DNA from: Sphingobacterium sp.
Lineage (GTDB): Bacteria > Bacteroidota > Bacteroidia > Sphingobacteriales > Sphingobacteriaceae
Assembly: GCA_031286695.1 (NCBI GenBank)
Contig: JAITTY010000005.1
Location: forward strand, 1,054,001-1,118,000
Length of the DNA stretch: 64,000 bases
Direction of reading: 5' to 3'
Below, piece after piece: positions 9,532 to 18,894 of the stretch (the first letter of the stretch is position 1; each line of letters begins with the position of its first letter). Below the pieces are notes generated by a model, which had not been told where the DNA came from, ran no database searches, and saw only the letters and a program-made list of their open reading frames with translations. The position numbers and the translations under genes were made by a program.

Positions 9532-10491
9532 CTATCCTCGCTTGGGCTTTCTATGACCATATTCACGATCACGCTCAAACGTATTCATATGACGTTCCTT
9601 TTTCACGGGATACACATCATCGATCACAATCAGTATACCTTTTTCTTCTACCGTACCAAACTCATTATTACGCGCTGTGCCGAATGACTTCATAGTGGGC
9701 GACAGGTTCATATAGGTATTTATCAAAGGCGGAATATTCTCTCCCAATGCTCTCACATGACTGTTCAACACCTTATATCCCTCTTTATAATCAAGTCCAT
9801 CAAACACGCCTACAAAACGTTCGTAATCGTTCTTGATTTCCAATTCAGGAAGAGGGAGCACCAATTTATCATGATCCGGGAAATAATAGTCCATAAAATA
9901 AAGTAACATATCCCGCGCATCTTTATTATAATGGGGATACATGGTTACTTTACCAAAGAGGTATTTTATTTCGGGATTCAGCATTACCAAAGCTCCTAAA
10001 CCATCCCAAAGATTATCCAATGAAAAAATTCCTTTTCTATTGTCAATAGCCGGTTGGTATTTAGGCTGTACAAAAGATCTTCCCAACTCAATCGTGTAAG
10101 GTAGATATTCATTCGTAAACAAGTCGGAAAATTGAAAATAATGTGCGGTTGATAAATTGGGTACACCATTTACTTCACCAGCCTCAGCACATTTGATTAC
10201 ACGGTAACCGGCAACCACTTCTTCATCTTCGGGATTCCATGCGATCAACTGATCGTAACAATCTTCGCATGTATCGTTTTCATCGATATCAATTGAAAGT
10301 CCTGTACCTCCCCCTGCTCCACGAAAAGTCAACTCCCGCAAACGCCCAATTTCACGCATGACATTTGGCGAATTATGATAGTTGATTAAATATATCTCGT
10401 TATTTCCATTGTTGGTATATCGTAAGAAGACCTCTTTATTCAATTCGGCCTTCAATAATTCTCTATCAACTGGAGGTATAATTTCTTGCAT
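9532..10491 (-). CDS. GNAT-type amino acid N-acyltransferase, GlsB/OlsB-like
   Basis: 319 residues related to the 'hemolysin'-annotated GNAT acyltransferases that attach a 3-hydroxy fatty acyl chain to an amino acid (OlsB for ornithine, GlsB for glycine in Bacteroides). Visible segments are the hydrophilic FRGAGGGTGLSIDIDENDTCEDCYDQL (in parts, about 75-100), VAGYRVIKCAEAGEV, and the ELGRSFVQPKYQ signature (about 157-168) characteristic of this group. The acyl donor is presumably acyl-ACP. The stop of the plsC-like gene lies 5 nt upstream, so the two form one unit, matching the glsB/glsA arrangement. Which amino acid is used cannot be read from sequence. Confidence 0.75.
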   Translation of the reverse strand: MQEIIPPVDRELLKAELNKEVFLRYTNNGNNEIYLINYHNSPNVMREIGRLRELTFRGAGGGTGLSIDIDENDTCEDCYDQLIAWNPEDEEVVAGYRVIKCAEAGEVNGVPNLSTAHYFQFSDLFTNEYLPYTIELGRSFVQPKYQPAIDNRKGIFSLDNLWDGLGALVMLNPEIKYLFGKVTMYPHYNKDARDMLLYFMDYYFPDHDKLVLPLPELEIKNDYERFVGVFDGLDYKEGYKVLNSHVRALGENIPPLINTYMNLSPTMKSFGTARNNEFGTVEEKGILIVIDDVYPVKKERHMNTFERDREYGHRKPKRG

Positions 10492-10496
10492 AAATT

Positions 10497-11333
10497 CTAT
10501 TTTTCTTGAGCCAATCCATAAACCCTTCTTTTCACTTCCTCAGCCCAAGTTTTTTCGTTTTTTGATTGATCAAACGCTGTATAAGGGATTCTTTCTCCTA
10601 TTATAATATTGACGGTATGCCCCCGTTGGGCAAACATTTCATCAGGTAAATATAACATTTCAATGTTTACCTTGAGACCTAATTTCTGTCTAAGCCTTGC
10701 AAAATTATAAAAAAACTTAGAGTTTTTACCGTCAATCAACACCGGAATGATATCTTTTTTATATTTTTTTGCTTTACTAATGAAACTCTTTTTCCATTCC
10801 AGGTCCTCAATGCGTCCATCATTTTGCTTTCTGGAAACCAAGCCTGCCGGAAATACCAACAAGGCATCGTCCGCTCCATAAGCCTCCTCAATCGCAGAGA
10901 TCGCCTGCTTCCCCTGACCACCTAACTTATTGACGCCGACAAACAAAGGCCTCAAATTACCTATATTTAAAAGGATATCATTGACTAAAAACTTCACATC
11001 GCGTCTATATTTACCTATTGCATGCATAAACGCAATACCATCCAATCCCCCCAACGGATGATTGGACGCAAAAATAACAGGTCCCGATACGGGAATATTT
11101 TCTGCTCCATACAAATTGACCTTAACATCCAAATCGTTGATCAATGCATCAACAAAATCCAGACCTTGAAGATCTGCAAAGCGCGTCATAATATCATTTA
11201 TCTCGTCTTCATGAATGGTCCTTTTTAAATAATTAAGTAAAAAAGACGGAATCCATTTAGCAAGCCCCGCATTTTTTTTGTGAATAACTTCACGTATATC
11301 AATAAACTTTTTACTCTCGCTTGTGATCATCAA
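10497..11333 (-). CDS. lysophospholipid acyltransferase family protein (PlsC/OlsA/GlsA-like)
   Basis: 278 residues of the LPLAT superfamily. The catalytic block is SNHPLGGLDGI, with His92 and Asp98. The spacing is five residues rather than the HX4D of PlsC, as in hemolysin/OlsA-like acyltransferases. FPAGLVSRKQ (about 158-167) stands where PlsC has FPEGTRS. The pair with the downstream GNAT gene suggests O-acylation of the 3-hydroxyacyl amino acid made by that enzyme, giving a diacylated aminolipid at the inner membrane. A second ATG follows directly after the first, so the start is uncertain by one codon. Confidence 0.75.
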   Translation of the reverse strand: MMITSESKKFIDIREVIHKKNAGLAKWIPSFLLNYLKRTIHEDEINDIMTRFADLQGLDFVDALINDLDVKVNLYGAENIPVSGPVIFASNHPLGGLDGIAFMHAIGKYRRDVKFLVNDILLNIGNLRPLFVGVNKLGGQGKQAISAIEEAYGADDALLVFPAGLVSRKQNDGRIEDLEWKKSFISKAKKYKKDIIPVLIDGKNSKFFYNFARLRQKLGLKVNIEMLYLPDEMFAQRGHTVNIIIGERIPYTAFDQSKNEKTWAEEVKRRVYGLAQEK

Positions 11334-11584
11334 TCTTACTGTTCCAATTAAAAATACTACTCCCCCATTTAGGCTCGATTACAAGCCTATTCCAATTTGC
11401 TGACAAAAATAATAACAGAATGCTGATAAAAGTACAATTTTAAACTTTAAAATTGTACTTATTTGCAATAAAGTGATCTTTCTATTGCACTTCCCTCTTT
11501 AGTCATTACAAACCATTAAATAATTAGGCGTAAATCTGATCTCACAAAATTTCTTTTCAGCTAGTTTTTTTATTAAGTTTGAGT

Positions 11585-12247
11585 ATGCTAATAGGTCAAT
11601 TTCTTTCAAATGCTGATTTCAGTATTCAAAATGCTGATTCCATACAACAAGCGCTAGAGAAGCTGCAAGATATGCTTTGTAAAGAATTAGTCGTTTTAAA
11701 TGGAGACGACTATATTGGCTTGATCAATGAAACCATCTTATTGGACGCGGAAGATGATGAAGCACCCATTTCATCCATCAAGATAAATACAGCACCAATA
11801 CAGCTAAAGTTCAATCAGCACCCTTATGACGCCTTAGTGATGGTAACTGTATATAACAGTACAATCATTCCTATTTTGGATCAAGAAAACAAATATATTG
11901 GCGTATCCACACAGCTCGATATATTAAAGGCTATAAGTTCGATTCAATCGCAGAATGAATCTGGGGCTATCATTGTCCTAGCAATAGGATTGCATGATTT
12001 TTCGCTTTCACAAATTGCGCACCTCGTTGAAAGTGACAATTGCAGAATTCTCAATTGTGCAACCAAAATAAATTTGGAAAGTGACAATATTGAAGTTACC
12101 CTTAAAGTCGACAAGTCAAATATCAATGCATTGCTGAATTCATTCCTAAGACACAATTATTTAATTCTCGAAACCCATAATACCGTTGCTGCATTTGACG
12201 ACACAGCCGACCGTTATCAGCAGCTTATGAATTACATTAACATTTGA
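11585..12247 (+). CDS. CBS-domain protein with a C-terminal ACT-like region
   Basis: About 220 residues from the ATG at 11585 (a TTG at 11579 would add two). The N-terminal half looks like two CBS repeats, the second being PYDALVMVTVYNSTIIPILDQENKYIGVST; the C-terminal half (about 130-210) has the alternation of an ACT-like ligand-binding domain (GAIIVLAIGLHDFSLSQIA). Such proteins sense adenine nucleotides or other small ligands. It lies 49 nt upstream of nadK in the same orientation, an arrangement often seen in Bacteroidota, so a link with NAD(P) metabolism is plausible but unproven. Confidence 0.65.
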   Translation: MLIGQFLSNADFSIQNADSIQQALEKLQDMLCKELVVLNGDDYIGLINETILLDAEDDEAPISSIKINTAPIQLKFNQHPYDALVMVTVYNSTIIPILDQENKYIGVSTQLDILKAISSIQSQNESGAIIVLAIGLHDFSLSQIAHLVESDNCRILNCATKINLESDNIEVTLKVDKSNINALLNSFLRHNYLILETHNTVAAFDDTADRYQQLMNYINI

Positions 12248-12296
12248 TTAGGATTATTTTTTTTTCTCATCTTTGCCCCAATAAATTAAAAACAAT

Positions 12297-13181
12297 ATGA
12301 GAATCGCAATATATGGAAGAGAGTTTCAGCCCTCTGTTATACCACATGTGAAACACTTATTTGAATATCTTGTCGATAAAAATATTGAAATCTGGGTGTA
12401 TGATCCATTTCATGAATTTCTGATATCGCAATTCGAATGTGCCTTTAACTTCTCCACCTATAATACATACCGGGAAATCAAAGATCATATTAACATTATG
12501 CTGAGCCTGGGTGGAGATGGGACCATGTTATCTGCTGTTTCCCTCATTAAAGACTCCGGAATTCCTATCGCAGGAATAAACTTTGGACGCCTTGGCTTTT
12601 TAGCGTCCATCAATAAAAATGACTTTGAGGATGCTATCGACGATATATTGAACCAGCGGTTTAGTATACAGAAACGTGTGCTACTCTCCGTAGAATCCGA
12701 ACAGGCTAATTTGTTCCAGGGCAATCACTATGCGCTAAATGATATTACTGTATTTCGTTACGATAGCTCGGCCATGATTACTGTCAATGCGCGCATTAAT
12801 GGCGAACTACTCAACTCATACTGGGCAGACGGCCTGATTATCGCTACACCAACCGGATCTACCGCCTATTCACTAAGTTGCGGTGGGCCAATTATTATGC
12901 CAGAGAGCGGCAATTTTGTGATTACTCCTATTTCTCCGCACAACCTTAATGTCAGACCCATCGTCATCTCCAATCAGTTTACCCTTGAATTGGAAATAGA
13001 AAGCCGGAGCAATCAGTATATCCTCAGCTGTGATTCCAAAAACGAATCCATCGATACATCTGTAAAATTGACGATTAAACAAGCTCCATTTACCATTAAC
13101 CTTATTAGGCTTCCCCACGAAAGCTTTTTCAGCACGCTGCGGGAGAAATTACTTTGGGGCATTGATGTCCGAAACTATTAG
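12297..13181 (+). CDS. nadK: NAD kinase
   Basis: 294 residues. It phosphorylates NAD to NADP in the cytoplasm. The diagnostic GGDGT motif is at residues 72-76 (LSLGGDGTMLSAV), followed by GINFGRLGFLA, the NE/D region (NDITVFR), and the glycine-rich ATPTGSTAYSLSCGGPI loop. Length is normal (about 290). It is transcribed in the same direction as the CBS gene and uppS. Confidence 0.97.
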   Translation: MRIAIYGREFQPSVIPHVKHLFEYLVDKNIEIWVYDPFHEFLISQFECAFNFSTYNTYREIKDHINIMLSLGGDGTMLSAVSLIKDSGIPIAGINFGRLGFLASINKNDFEDAIDDILNQRFSIQKRVLLSVESEQANLFQGNHYALNDITVFRYDSSAMITVNARINGELLNSYWADGLIIATPTGSTAYSLSCGGPIIMPESGNFVITPISPHNLNVRPIVISNQFTLELEIESRSNQYILSCDSKNESIDTSVKLTIKQAPFTINLIRLPHESFFSTLREKLLWGIDVRNY

Positions 13182-13217
13182 CCTTGGAATAGTGTCACAC
13201 AAACTAACGTTACGTGA

Positions 13218-13367
13218 AGAAGGAGAGCACAGAATCTGATAGGTCAAGATGTTTCGAAGAATCTTTCTACATATTGTACTTCTGTATTTCCAATTAAAAA
13301 TCGATATTTGGAAGAATTAAAGAACGATGGAATCAGAATATTCCTATTAGAAATCCAAATGCAATAA
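13218..13367 (+). pseudogene. decayed coding fragment between nadK and uppS
   Basis: The 315-nt gap between nadK and uppS is not empty. An ATG-less frame of 49 codons reads like a real protein tail (CTSVFPIKNRYLEELKNDG, then IRIFLLEIQ before the stop). Just upstream, another frame (TLREEGEHR, about 13206-13232) appears to continue into it after a frameshift. A 26-codon ORF with an ATG at about 13376 (MKRTLKQTTIIDNDEKKPK) follows before the uppS start. None is recognised. They are best read as remains of one or two lost genes. Confidence 0.35.
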
Positions 13368-13496
13368 TTAATCAATGAAACGTACGTTAAAACAAACAAC
13401 AATCATTGATAATGATGAAAAAAAACCAAAAGTAGGTTTTAAAGCGCCGAAATAGCATTTACAGCTAAGGTGTTAATTTTATTGAAAACAGCAAAA

Positions 13497-14234
13497 ATGA
13501 GCTTTTTAGATCAGATAGATAATATTAAGTTGCCACAACATATCGCCATTATCATGGATGGTAATGGTCGTTGGGCAAAACAGAAAGGGAAACTTCGCGT
13601 TTTTGGACATCAAAATGGTGTAAAAGCAGTAAGAGAAGCATTAGAAGGGTGTGTAAAAGCCAATATTAAATTCCTGACACTTTACGCATTTTCTGCAGAA
13701 AATTGGAACAGGCCTAAACTTGAGGTAATGGCTTTAATGGAGCTATTGGTTTCTTCCCTTAAAAAAGAAATCAAAACTTTTCAGGAGAATGGTGTCCGCT
13801 TAAATGTTATCGGTGATATCAGTAAGTTACCGTCAAATGCACAAAAAAAGCTACAGGAAACCATTGAAGCGACGAAAGAAAATACACACTGTACATTAAC
13901 CTTAGCCTTGAGTTACAGTTCCCGCCAAGAAATCGTGGATACTGCCCGTCATCTAGCCAAACAAGTAAAAGAAGGAAAACTTCAAGCAGACGACATCAAC
14001 GATTCGTTATTCTCCGCAAACCTCTATACACAAAACCTACCTGACCCCGATCTTCTGATACGTACGAGCGGAGAATTGAGAATAAGCAACTTTCTACTTT
14101 GGCAAATTGCCTACTCCGAATTATGCTTCTTAGATAAGATGTGGCCTGAGTTTACGAAAGAAGATTTATTTAAATCCATCGTCGATTACCAGCAACGCGA
14201 AAGAAGGTTTGGAAAAACAAGTGAACAGTTGTAA
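13497..14234 (+). CDS. uppS: isoprenyl transferase (undecaprenyl diphosphate synthase)
   Basis: 245 residues from the ATG at 13497; an upstream GTG at 13470 would add nine non-conserved residues. It is a cis-prenyltransferase making the C55 lipid carrier for peptidoglycan and other envelope polymers. Motifs include IAIIMDGNGRWAK (catalytic Asp21), ALSYSSRQEIVDT, PDPDLLIRTSGELRISNFL, and the closing WPEF segment. It lies directly upstream of bamA in an envelope-assembly cluster. Confidence 0.96.
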   Translation: MSFLDQIDNIKLPQHIAIIMDGNGRWAKQKGKLRVFGHQNGVKAVREALEGCVKANIKFLTLYAFSAENWNRPKLEVMALMELLVSSLKKEIKTFQENGVRLNVIGDISKLPSNAQKKLQETIEATKENTHCTLTLALSYSSRQEIVDTARHLAKQVKEGKLQADDINDSLFSANLYTQNLPDPDLLIRTSGELRISNFLLWQIAYSELCFLDKMWPEFTKEDLFKSIVDYQQRERRFGKTSEQL

Positions 14235-14347
14235 AGATTTTATTAAATTTGACCACTGATTTGAAAAAAAGCAAGCTGGTTAAATTTTCTTAATTAACAA
14301 AAATTAACAAACGATTGGTGTACTTTAGCGCCAATAATTATAGATAA

Positions 14348-16912
14348 ATGAAGCGTATACTACCCGTAATACTATTTTTTGGTCTCTCATCAATGCAACT
14401 TGTCTACGGACAAGAAAATGGTGCGTTCAATTTAAATGACCCAGAAAAAATCAGCTATCTCAATCCTAAAAACTATGTAATTAGTGCTATTGATATAACT
14501 GGAACACAATTTTTAGATAAAAATGTATTAATTACAATATCTAAATTGTCTGTCGGTCAATATTTGGAGGTTCCAAGTGAGGCGACTGCAAAAGTAGTGA
14601 AGGATATGATGGCTCAAGGCCTCTTTGATGACGTCGAATTATGGGCAGATAAAATTGAAGGTGAAAATATATTTTTGACCATCCGCGTAGTAGAACGTCC
14701 TCGTTTAACTCGTATTGACATCAACGGTTTAAGCAAAAGCCAAACTGAAGAAGTTCGCAAACGTCTAAATAGCAACACGGGTAAAATTGTCAATGAAAAC
14801 TTGATGAACACCACGCGTGCTACAATCCAACGGTTCCTAAAAGAAAAAGCTTTTTTATATCCGGAGATCGCTTTAAAAACAGTAAAGGATTCAGCACAGG
14901 CGAATAACGAAATACTTATTGCCGATGTGGATAAAAAACATAAAGTAAGAGTCAAAAAGATGACTTTTACAGGAAATGAACATTTTTCTCAGAAAGATTT
15001 GAGAAAAATGGCCAAGCCTATCAAGCAAAAAATGTGGTACCGCATTTTTGGTCCTGGAAAGTTCAAGGAAGAAAAATATAAAGAGGGTAAAGAAAACCTC
15101 ATCAAAAAAATGGCTGCCAAAGGTTATCGTGATGCGACGATCTTAAAAGATACCGTTATTCGCGATGGTGAGAAAAATGTGTTGGTTAATTTTGACATCT
15201 ATGAAGGACCTAAATATTACGTAGGTAATATCGTGTGGACAGGTAATGCCAAATATTCTGACACCTTACTAAATAAAATTTTAGGCGTCAAACGCGGTGA
15301 TGTTTTTTCGGAGGAAAAACTAACGGCAAAATTAATGGGTCCTACAAAAAATAGTGATGATATCTCCTCAATCTACATGAATGATGGTTATCTGACTTTT
15401 TCGGTAGATCCTGAACAAACGCGTATCTACAACGATACCATCGATTTGAATTTACGTGTATATGAAGGTGCTCAGTATACCATCAATAATGTTATCGTCA
15501 AAGGTAATGACGTAACTAACGACCGTGTTGTATTACGTTCTATTTATACAAAACCAGGTCAAAAATTCTCGAAAGAACAAATTATGCGCAGTGTGCGTGA
15601 AATTGCGCAATTGGGAAATTTTGATGAACAGAAAACAAATCCTGTACCGACGAATTTAAATTATGCCGATGGAACAGTAGATATTGTTTATAACGTGACT
15701 GAAAAACCTTCCGATCAAGTAGAGCTCTCAGGTGGTTATGGTGCTGGTCAGATCATAGGTACCTTAGGTTTAACATTCAACAACTTCTCTACAAGTAATT
15801 TCTTTGATAAAAGTTCCTGGAAACCGCTACCTCGTGGAGATGGACAAAAATTGAGTGTCCGCGGTCAAACTTCAGGTAAGCGTTATCAATCTTACAGCTT
15901 TTCTTTCTCCGAACCTTGGTTGGGGGGTAAAAAACCAATTTACTTTGGTTTAAGTGCCTATACTTCGAGTTCGTCGTATGGTGGATTCAACTACTATACT
16001 GGAGAACAAATTGTAAAAGATTCAGAGTTAAATCGTATCTGGATGACGGGTATTACGGCAACTTTGGGTAAACGCTTGCAATGGCCAGATAACTGGTTCC
16101 AAGCAAATACCTCCTTGTCATTCCAGCGTTATAAGCTACAGAATTATGGAAATTACTTCCTATTTGATAATGGTACAGCCTATAACATCAACTTGACGCA
16201 GGAGTTTAGCCGTAATTCGATCGATGCTCCGATCTACCCTACTTCAGGTTCAAACATCAAATTCTCGGTACAATTGACTCCTCCATATTCATTGTTCAAT
16301 AACATTGATTATAAAAATGGTTCGGCTCAGGAGCGCTATCGTTGGACAGAATATCATAAATGGAAATTTGATTCGCAATGGTATGCAAAAATTGTGGGCA
16401 AACTTGTTTTCAAAGCACAAGCTCAATTTGGTTTCTTGGGTAAATACTCCAACAAAACTGAAATATCAACTTTCGAACGTTTCAAAGTCGGTGGGGATGG
16501 TATGCAAGGGTTTGACTACTTACAAGGATCTGAAATTGTTGCATTGCGTGGATATGCAAATGGTGTAATCATTCCTGAAGGAACACAAAATGTAAATGTG
16601 GCCCGAAATTCTGGTAGCCCGATCTATACCAAATACCAAATGGAATTGCGTCATCCTGTTATGTTAAATGATCAGGCGACTGTATACGTATTGGCTTTTG
16701 CTGAGGCTGCAAATACCTGGAACAAATTCACCGAATACAATCCATTTAAAGTACGTCGTTCAGCAGGTGTGGGGGCCCGTATCTTCTTACCTATCTTCGG
16801 TATGCTAGGAATAGATTACGGTCATGCATTTGACCCTATCCCGGGTTTACCAAGCAGTACATGGAAACAAAACTTTACATTTAGTATCATGCAAAATATG
16901 GGCGGATTTTAA
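14348..16912 (+). CDS. bamA: outer membrane protein assembly factor BamA
   Basis: 854 residues with a cleavable signal peptide (about 1-22, ...LVYGQE), a run of POTRA domains to about residue 440 (for example VKKMTFTGNEHFSQKDL and YTINNVIVKGNDVTNDRVV), and a C-terminal 16-stranded Omp85 barrel. The VRGF-like loop region appears as FERFKVGGDGMQGFDYLQG. It ends FTFSIMQNMGGF, with the C-terminal aromatic expected of outer membrane proteins. It folds beta-barrel proteins into the outer membrane. Downstream are two ompH/skp chaperone genes, but a strong terminator at 16940 separates them. Confidence 0.96.
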   Translation: MKRILPVILFFGLSSMQLVYGQENGAFNLNDPEKISYLNPKNYVISAIDITGTQFLDKNVLITISKLSVGQYLEVPSEATAKVVKDMMAQGLFDDVELWADKIEGENIFLTIRVVERPRLTRIDINGLSKSQTEEVRKRLNSNTGKIVNENLMNTTRATIQRFLKEKAFLYPEIALKTVKDSAQANNEILIADVDKKHKVRVKKMTFTGNEHFSQKDLRKMAKPIKQKMWYRIFGPGKFKEEKYKEGKENLIKKMAAKGYRDATILKDTVIRDGEKNVLVNFDIYEGPKYYVGNIVWTGNAKYSDTLLNKILGVKRGDVFSEEKLTAKLMGPTKNSDDISSIYMNDGYLTFSVDPEQTRIYNDTIDLNLRVYEGAQYTINNVIVKGNDVTNDRVVLRSIYTKPGQKFSKEQIMRSVREIAQLGNFDEQKTNPVPTNLNYADGTVDIVYNVTEKPSDQVELSGGYGAGQIIGTLGLTFNNFSTSNFFDKSSWKPLPRGDGQKLSVRGQTSGKRYQSYSFSFSEPWLGGKKPIYFGLSAYTSSSSYGGFNYYTGEQIVKDSELNRIWMTGITATLGKRLQWPDNWFQANTSLSFQRYKLQNYGNYFLFDNGTAYNINLTQEFSRNSIDAPIYPTSGSNIKFSVQLTPPYSLFNNIDYKNGSAQERYRWTEYHKWKFDSQWYAKIVGKLVFKAQAQFGFLGKYSNKTEISTFERFKVGGDGMQGFDYLQGSEIVALRGYANGVIIPEGTQNVNVARNSGSPIYTKYQMELRHPVMLNDQATVYVLAFAEAANTWNKFTEYNPFKVRRSAGVGARIFLPIFGMLGIDYGHAFDPIPGLPSSTWKQNFTFSIMQNMGGF

Positions 16913-16939
16913 TCTTGGTTAATCCAACCCTATAGGTAT

Positions 16940-16976
16940 AAAAAAGCTATCTGCAATGCAGATAGCTTTTTTATTT
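16940..16976 (+). terminator. Rho-independent terminator after bamA
   Basis: A perfect 15-bp stem (16940-16954 with 16958-16972) with a 3-nt loop and a T run, 28 nt after the bamA stop. Confidence 0.9.
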
Positions 16977-17325
16977 TAAGATTATTTCGCCCCATATCCA
17001 CACTGCTAACCCTCATTTAAATTTTATCGGATTAATGTAATTTCATCTGAATATCTGATAAATTTCCTTATATTCAGCAGCTATTATTACCGTAAAAAGA
17101 AAGCCGTAAACAAGATTCGAAGAATTAGCGAAGCTAGATTCGACAACAAGTTAAATAGTGTTAAACCGGAGAAATATCTGCTAGATTGCTTCTTTTTTCT
17201 TATTTTTGAGCCGTAAATTTACGTAGAGCGGTTTTCTCAAATTAAACTTTTGGAATTATCCAAAGTCATAAGGTAAATTAGTGTTAAATAATAAAAAGTA
17301 TAGTCTATAAAAACTTACAGGAAAT
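16977..17325 (+). promoter_or_regulatory. intergenic region with probable ompH promoter
   Basis: The 350 nt between the bamA terminator and the first ompH gene hold no coding sequence that I recognise. TATTTTTG at 17201-17208 matches the Bacteroidota -7 consensus TAnnTTTG. It lies 118 nt before the ATG, and no good -33 element is visible, so its role as the ompH promoter is tentative. Confidence 0.35.
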
Positions 17326-17859
17326 ATGAAAAAAATATTGTTAGTTATAGCTTTTGTAGTCGTGAGTGCTACAGCGACATTTGCCCAACAACTTGCATAT
17401 GCTGATTCAGAATATATCCTAAAACATATTCCTGAATATACGACTGCACAGAAACAGTTAGATGACCTGTCTAAGCAATGGCAAGAAGAAGTGGATCAGA
17501 AATATGCAGAGATCGAAAAACTGTATCAGGCTTATCAAAAGGACCAAGTTTTATTAAATGAAGATATGCGTCGCCGTCGTGAGGACGAGATCGTGACAAG
17601 AGAAAAAGAAGTAAAAGACTATCAGAAACAAAAATTTGGATTTGAAGGGGATCTCTTCAAAAGACGTACACAATTGATAAAGCCTATTCAAGATCGTGTA
17701 GCAAAAGCAATTCAAGACGTTGCTTCTGCACAGGGGATTGATTTTATTATGGACAAGGGTAATGAGTCAACTTTTCTCTATGCCAATCCAAAATTGAATA
17801 AAAGTAATGATATCATTACAAAATTAGGATATAAACCTAATCCTAGTCTTGCAAACTAA
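17326..17859 (+). CDS. OmpH/Skp family periplasmic chaperone (first copy)
   Basis: 177 residues with a signal peptide (about 1-20, ...ATATFAQQ). The mature protein begins with a short strand (LAYADSEYILKHIPEY), then a long highly charged helical hairpin (about 40-130), as in the tentacle arms of Skp. The C-terminal part (GIDFIMDKG) is the second strand of the body domain. It would hold unfolded outer membrane proteins in the periplasm for BamA. A second homolog follows 95 nt downstream. Confidence 0.88.
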   Translation: MKKILLVIAFVVVSATATFAQQLAYADSEYILKHIPEYTTAQKQLDDLSKQWQEEVDQKYAEIEKLYQAYQKDQVLLNEDMRRRREDEIVTREKEVKDYQKQKFGFEGDLFKRRTQLIKPIQDRVAKAIQDVASAQGIDFIMDKGNESTFLYANPKLNKSNDIITKLGYKPNPSLAN

Positions 17860-17953
17860 GCTGGAGTTTATTATCATTGTGAACACAAATAGTAATAATA
17901 GTAATTAATTAGAAAACTAAAAGATTGCCATAAAGATGGCTCATTAGATTAAA

Positions 17954-18532
17954 ATGAAAAGCATGAAAAATTTATTAAAGGGTGCGGTTGCTTTAGTGGC
18001 AGTATTTTTCTCAACTCAATTCGCAAATGCTCAACAAAAGATTGGTCATATCAATTTTGCTGAAATCATTCAGTCAACTTCTGAATTTAAAGCAGCTGAA
18101 GGGCAATTGAAAACATTGAGCGATGGTAAAACCAAAGAAATTCAAGATATGGTTACCATTTATCAAACAAAACAAAAAGATGCAAACGATAAATTGCGTA
18201 ACAGAAGTGAAGCGAATAAAGAAACTGTTGATCCAGAAATCAACAAAATAGGTCAAGAATTACAGGATATCCAAGCTCGTATCCAAACTGCTCAACAAGC
18301 AGCACAAGAAGACTTGAACAAAAAAGAAGAAGAATTAATTGCACCTATCCATAGAAAAGTTGGTGAAGCAGTAAATGCTGTTTCCAAAGAAAAAGGTATG
18401 GCTTATGTATTTGATATTTCAAGTACAAATATTCCTTATTTCCAAGGTGGAGAGGATTTAACTGCTGCTGTTAAGACAAAATTAGGTATTTCAGCTACAG
18501 CTGCCCCTGCTGCTACTCCAGCAAGAAAATAA
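17954..18532 (+). CDS. OmpH/Skp family periplasmic chaperone (second copy)
   Basis: 192 residues with a signal peptide (...FFSTQFANAQQ) and the same layout as the preceding gene: body strand (IGHINFAEIIQST), long charged coiled-coil arm (about 50-135), body strand (GMAYVFDIS), plus an Ala/Pro-rich tail ending TAAPAATPARK. Tandem ompH genes downstream of bamA are common in Bacteroidota. The start may be the ATG at 17963 instead. A terminator follows within 20 nt. Confidence 0.88.
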   Translation: MKSMKNLLKGAVALVAVFFSTQFANAQQKIGHINFAEIIQSTSEFKAAEGQLKTLSDGKTKEIQDMVTIYQTKQKDANDKLRNRSEANKETVDPEINKIGQELQDIQARIQTAQQAAQEDLNKKEEELIAPIHRKVGEAVNAVSKEKGMAYVFDISSTNIPYFQGGEDLTAAVKTKLGISATAAPAATPARK

Positions 18533-18551
18533 GCTAAAATCCAACGTTTAT

Positions 18552-18590
18552 AAAAAAGGGATTATCCGTACGGATAATCCCTTTTTTATT
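18552..18590 (+). terminator. Rho-independent terminator after the ompH pair
   Basis: A 17-bp perfect inverted repeat (18552-18568 with 18571-18587; centre CCGTACGG) with A and T flanks, 19 nt after the stop of the second ompH gene. Confidence 0.9.
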
Positions 18591-18894
18591 GTACTTCATT
18601 TTAATGAGCTAAGTTAGAATTCCATTCAAAATGCTCCATTAATCGTTTCAAATAACGGCTATGCCTACAATGAAAATATAAGGCAAACTAAAAAGCTTAT
18701 CGGATAAGTCAAATTATAGCGTAAATAAAAATCTGAGGCTTGATTTTCTTGCATTTACCAGCTAAATTTTAGATATTGGTTCGGAAAACAAACATATCTA
18801 CCCTAATGAAAACTTCATGGTCCCAAATTTGTTCATTAACTGACGAATATGAGGTACTCAGGAAAGCTTCGTCGTTAAAAATGATTTTATTCAC
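18591..18894. other. intergenic region before the TetR gene
   Basis: About 300 nt with no recognised coding sequence or strong hairpin. It should contain the promoter of the TetR-type gene at 18895. Confidence 0.3.

Noticed and set aside
11574..11581. TAAGTTTG box as promoter of the CBS gene
   Set aside because: It ends 3 nt before the ATG, so transcription would begin at or inside the start codon; probably coincidence unless the true start is further downstream.
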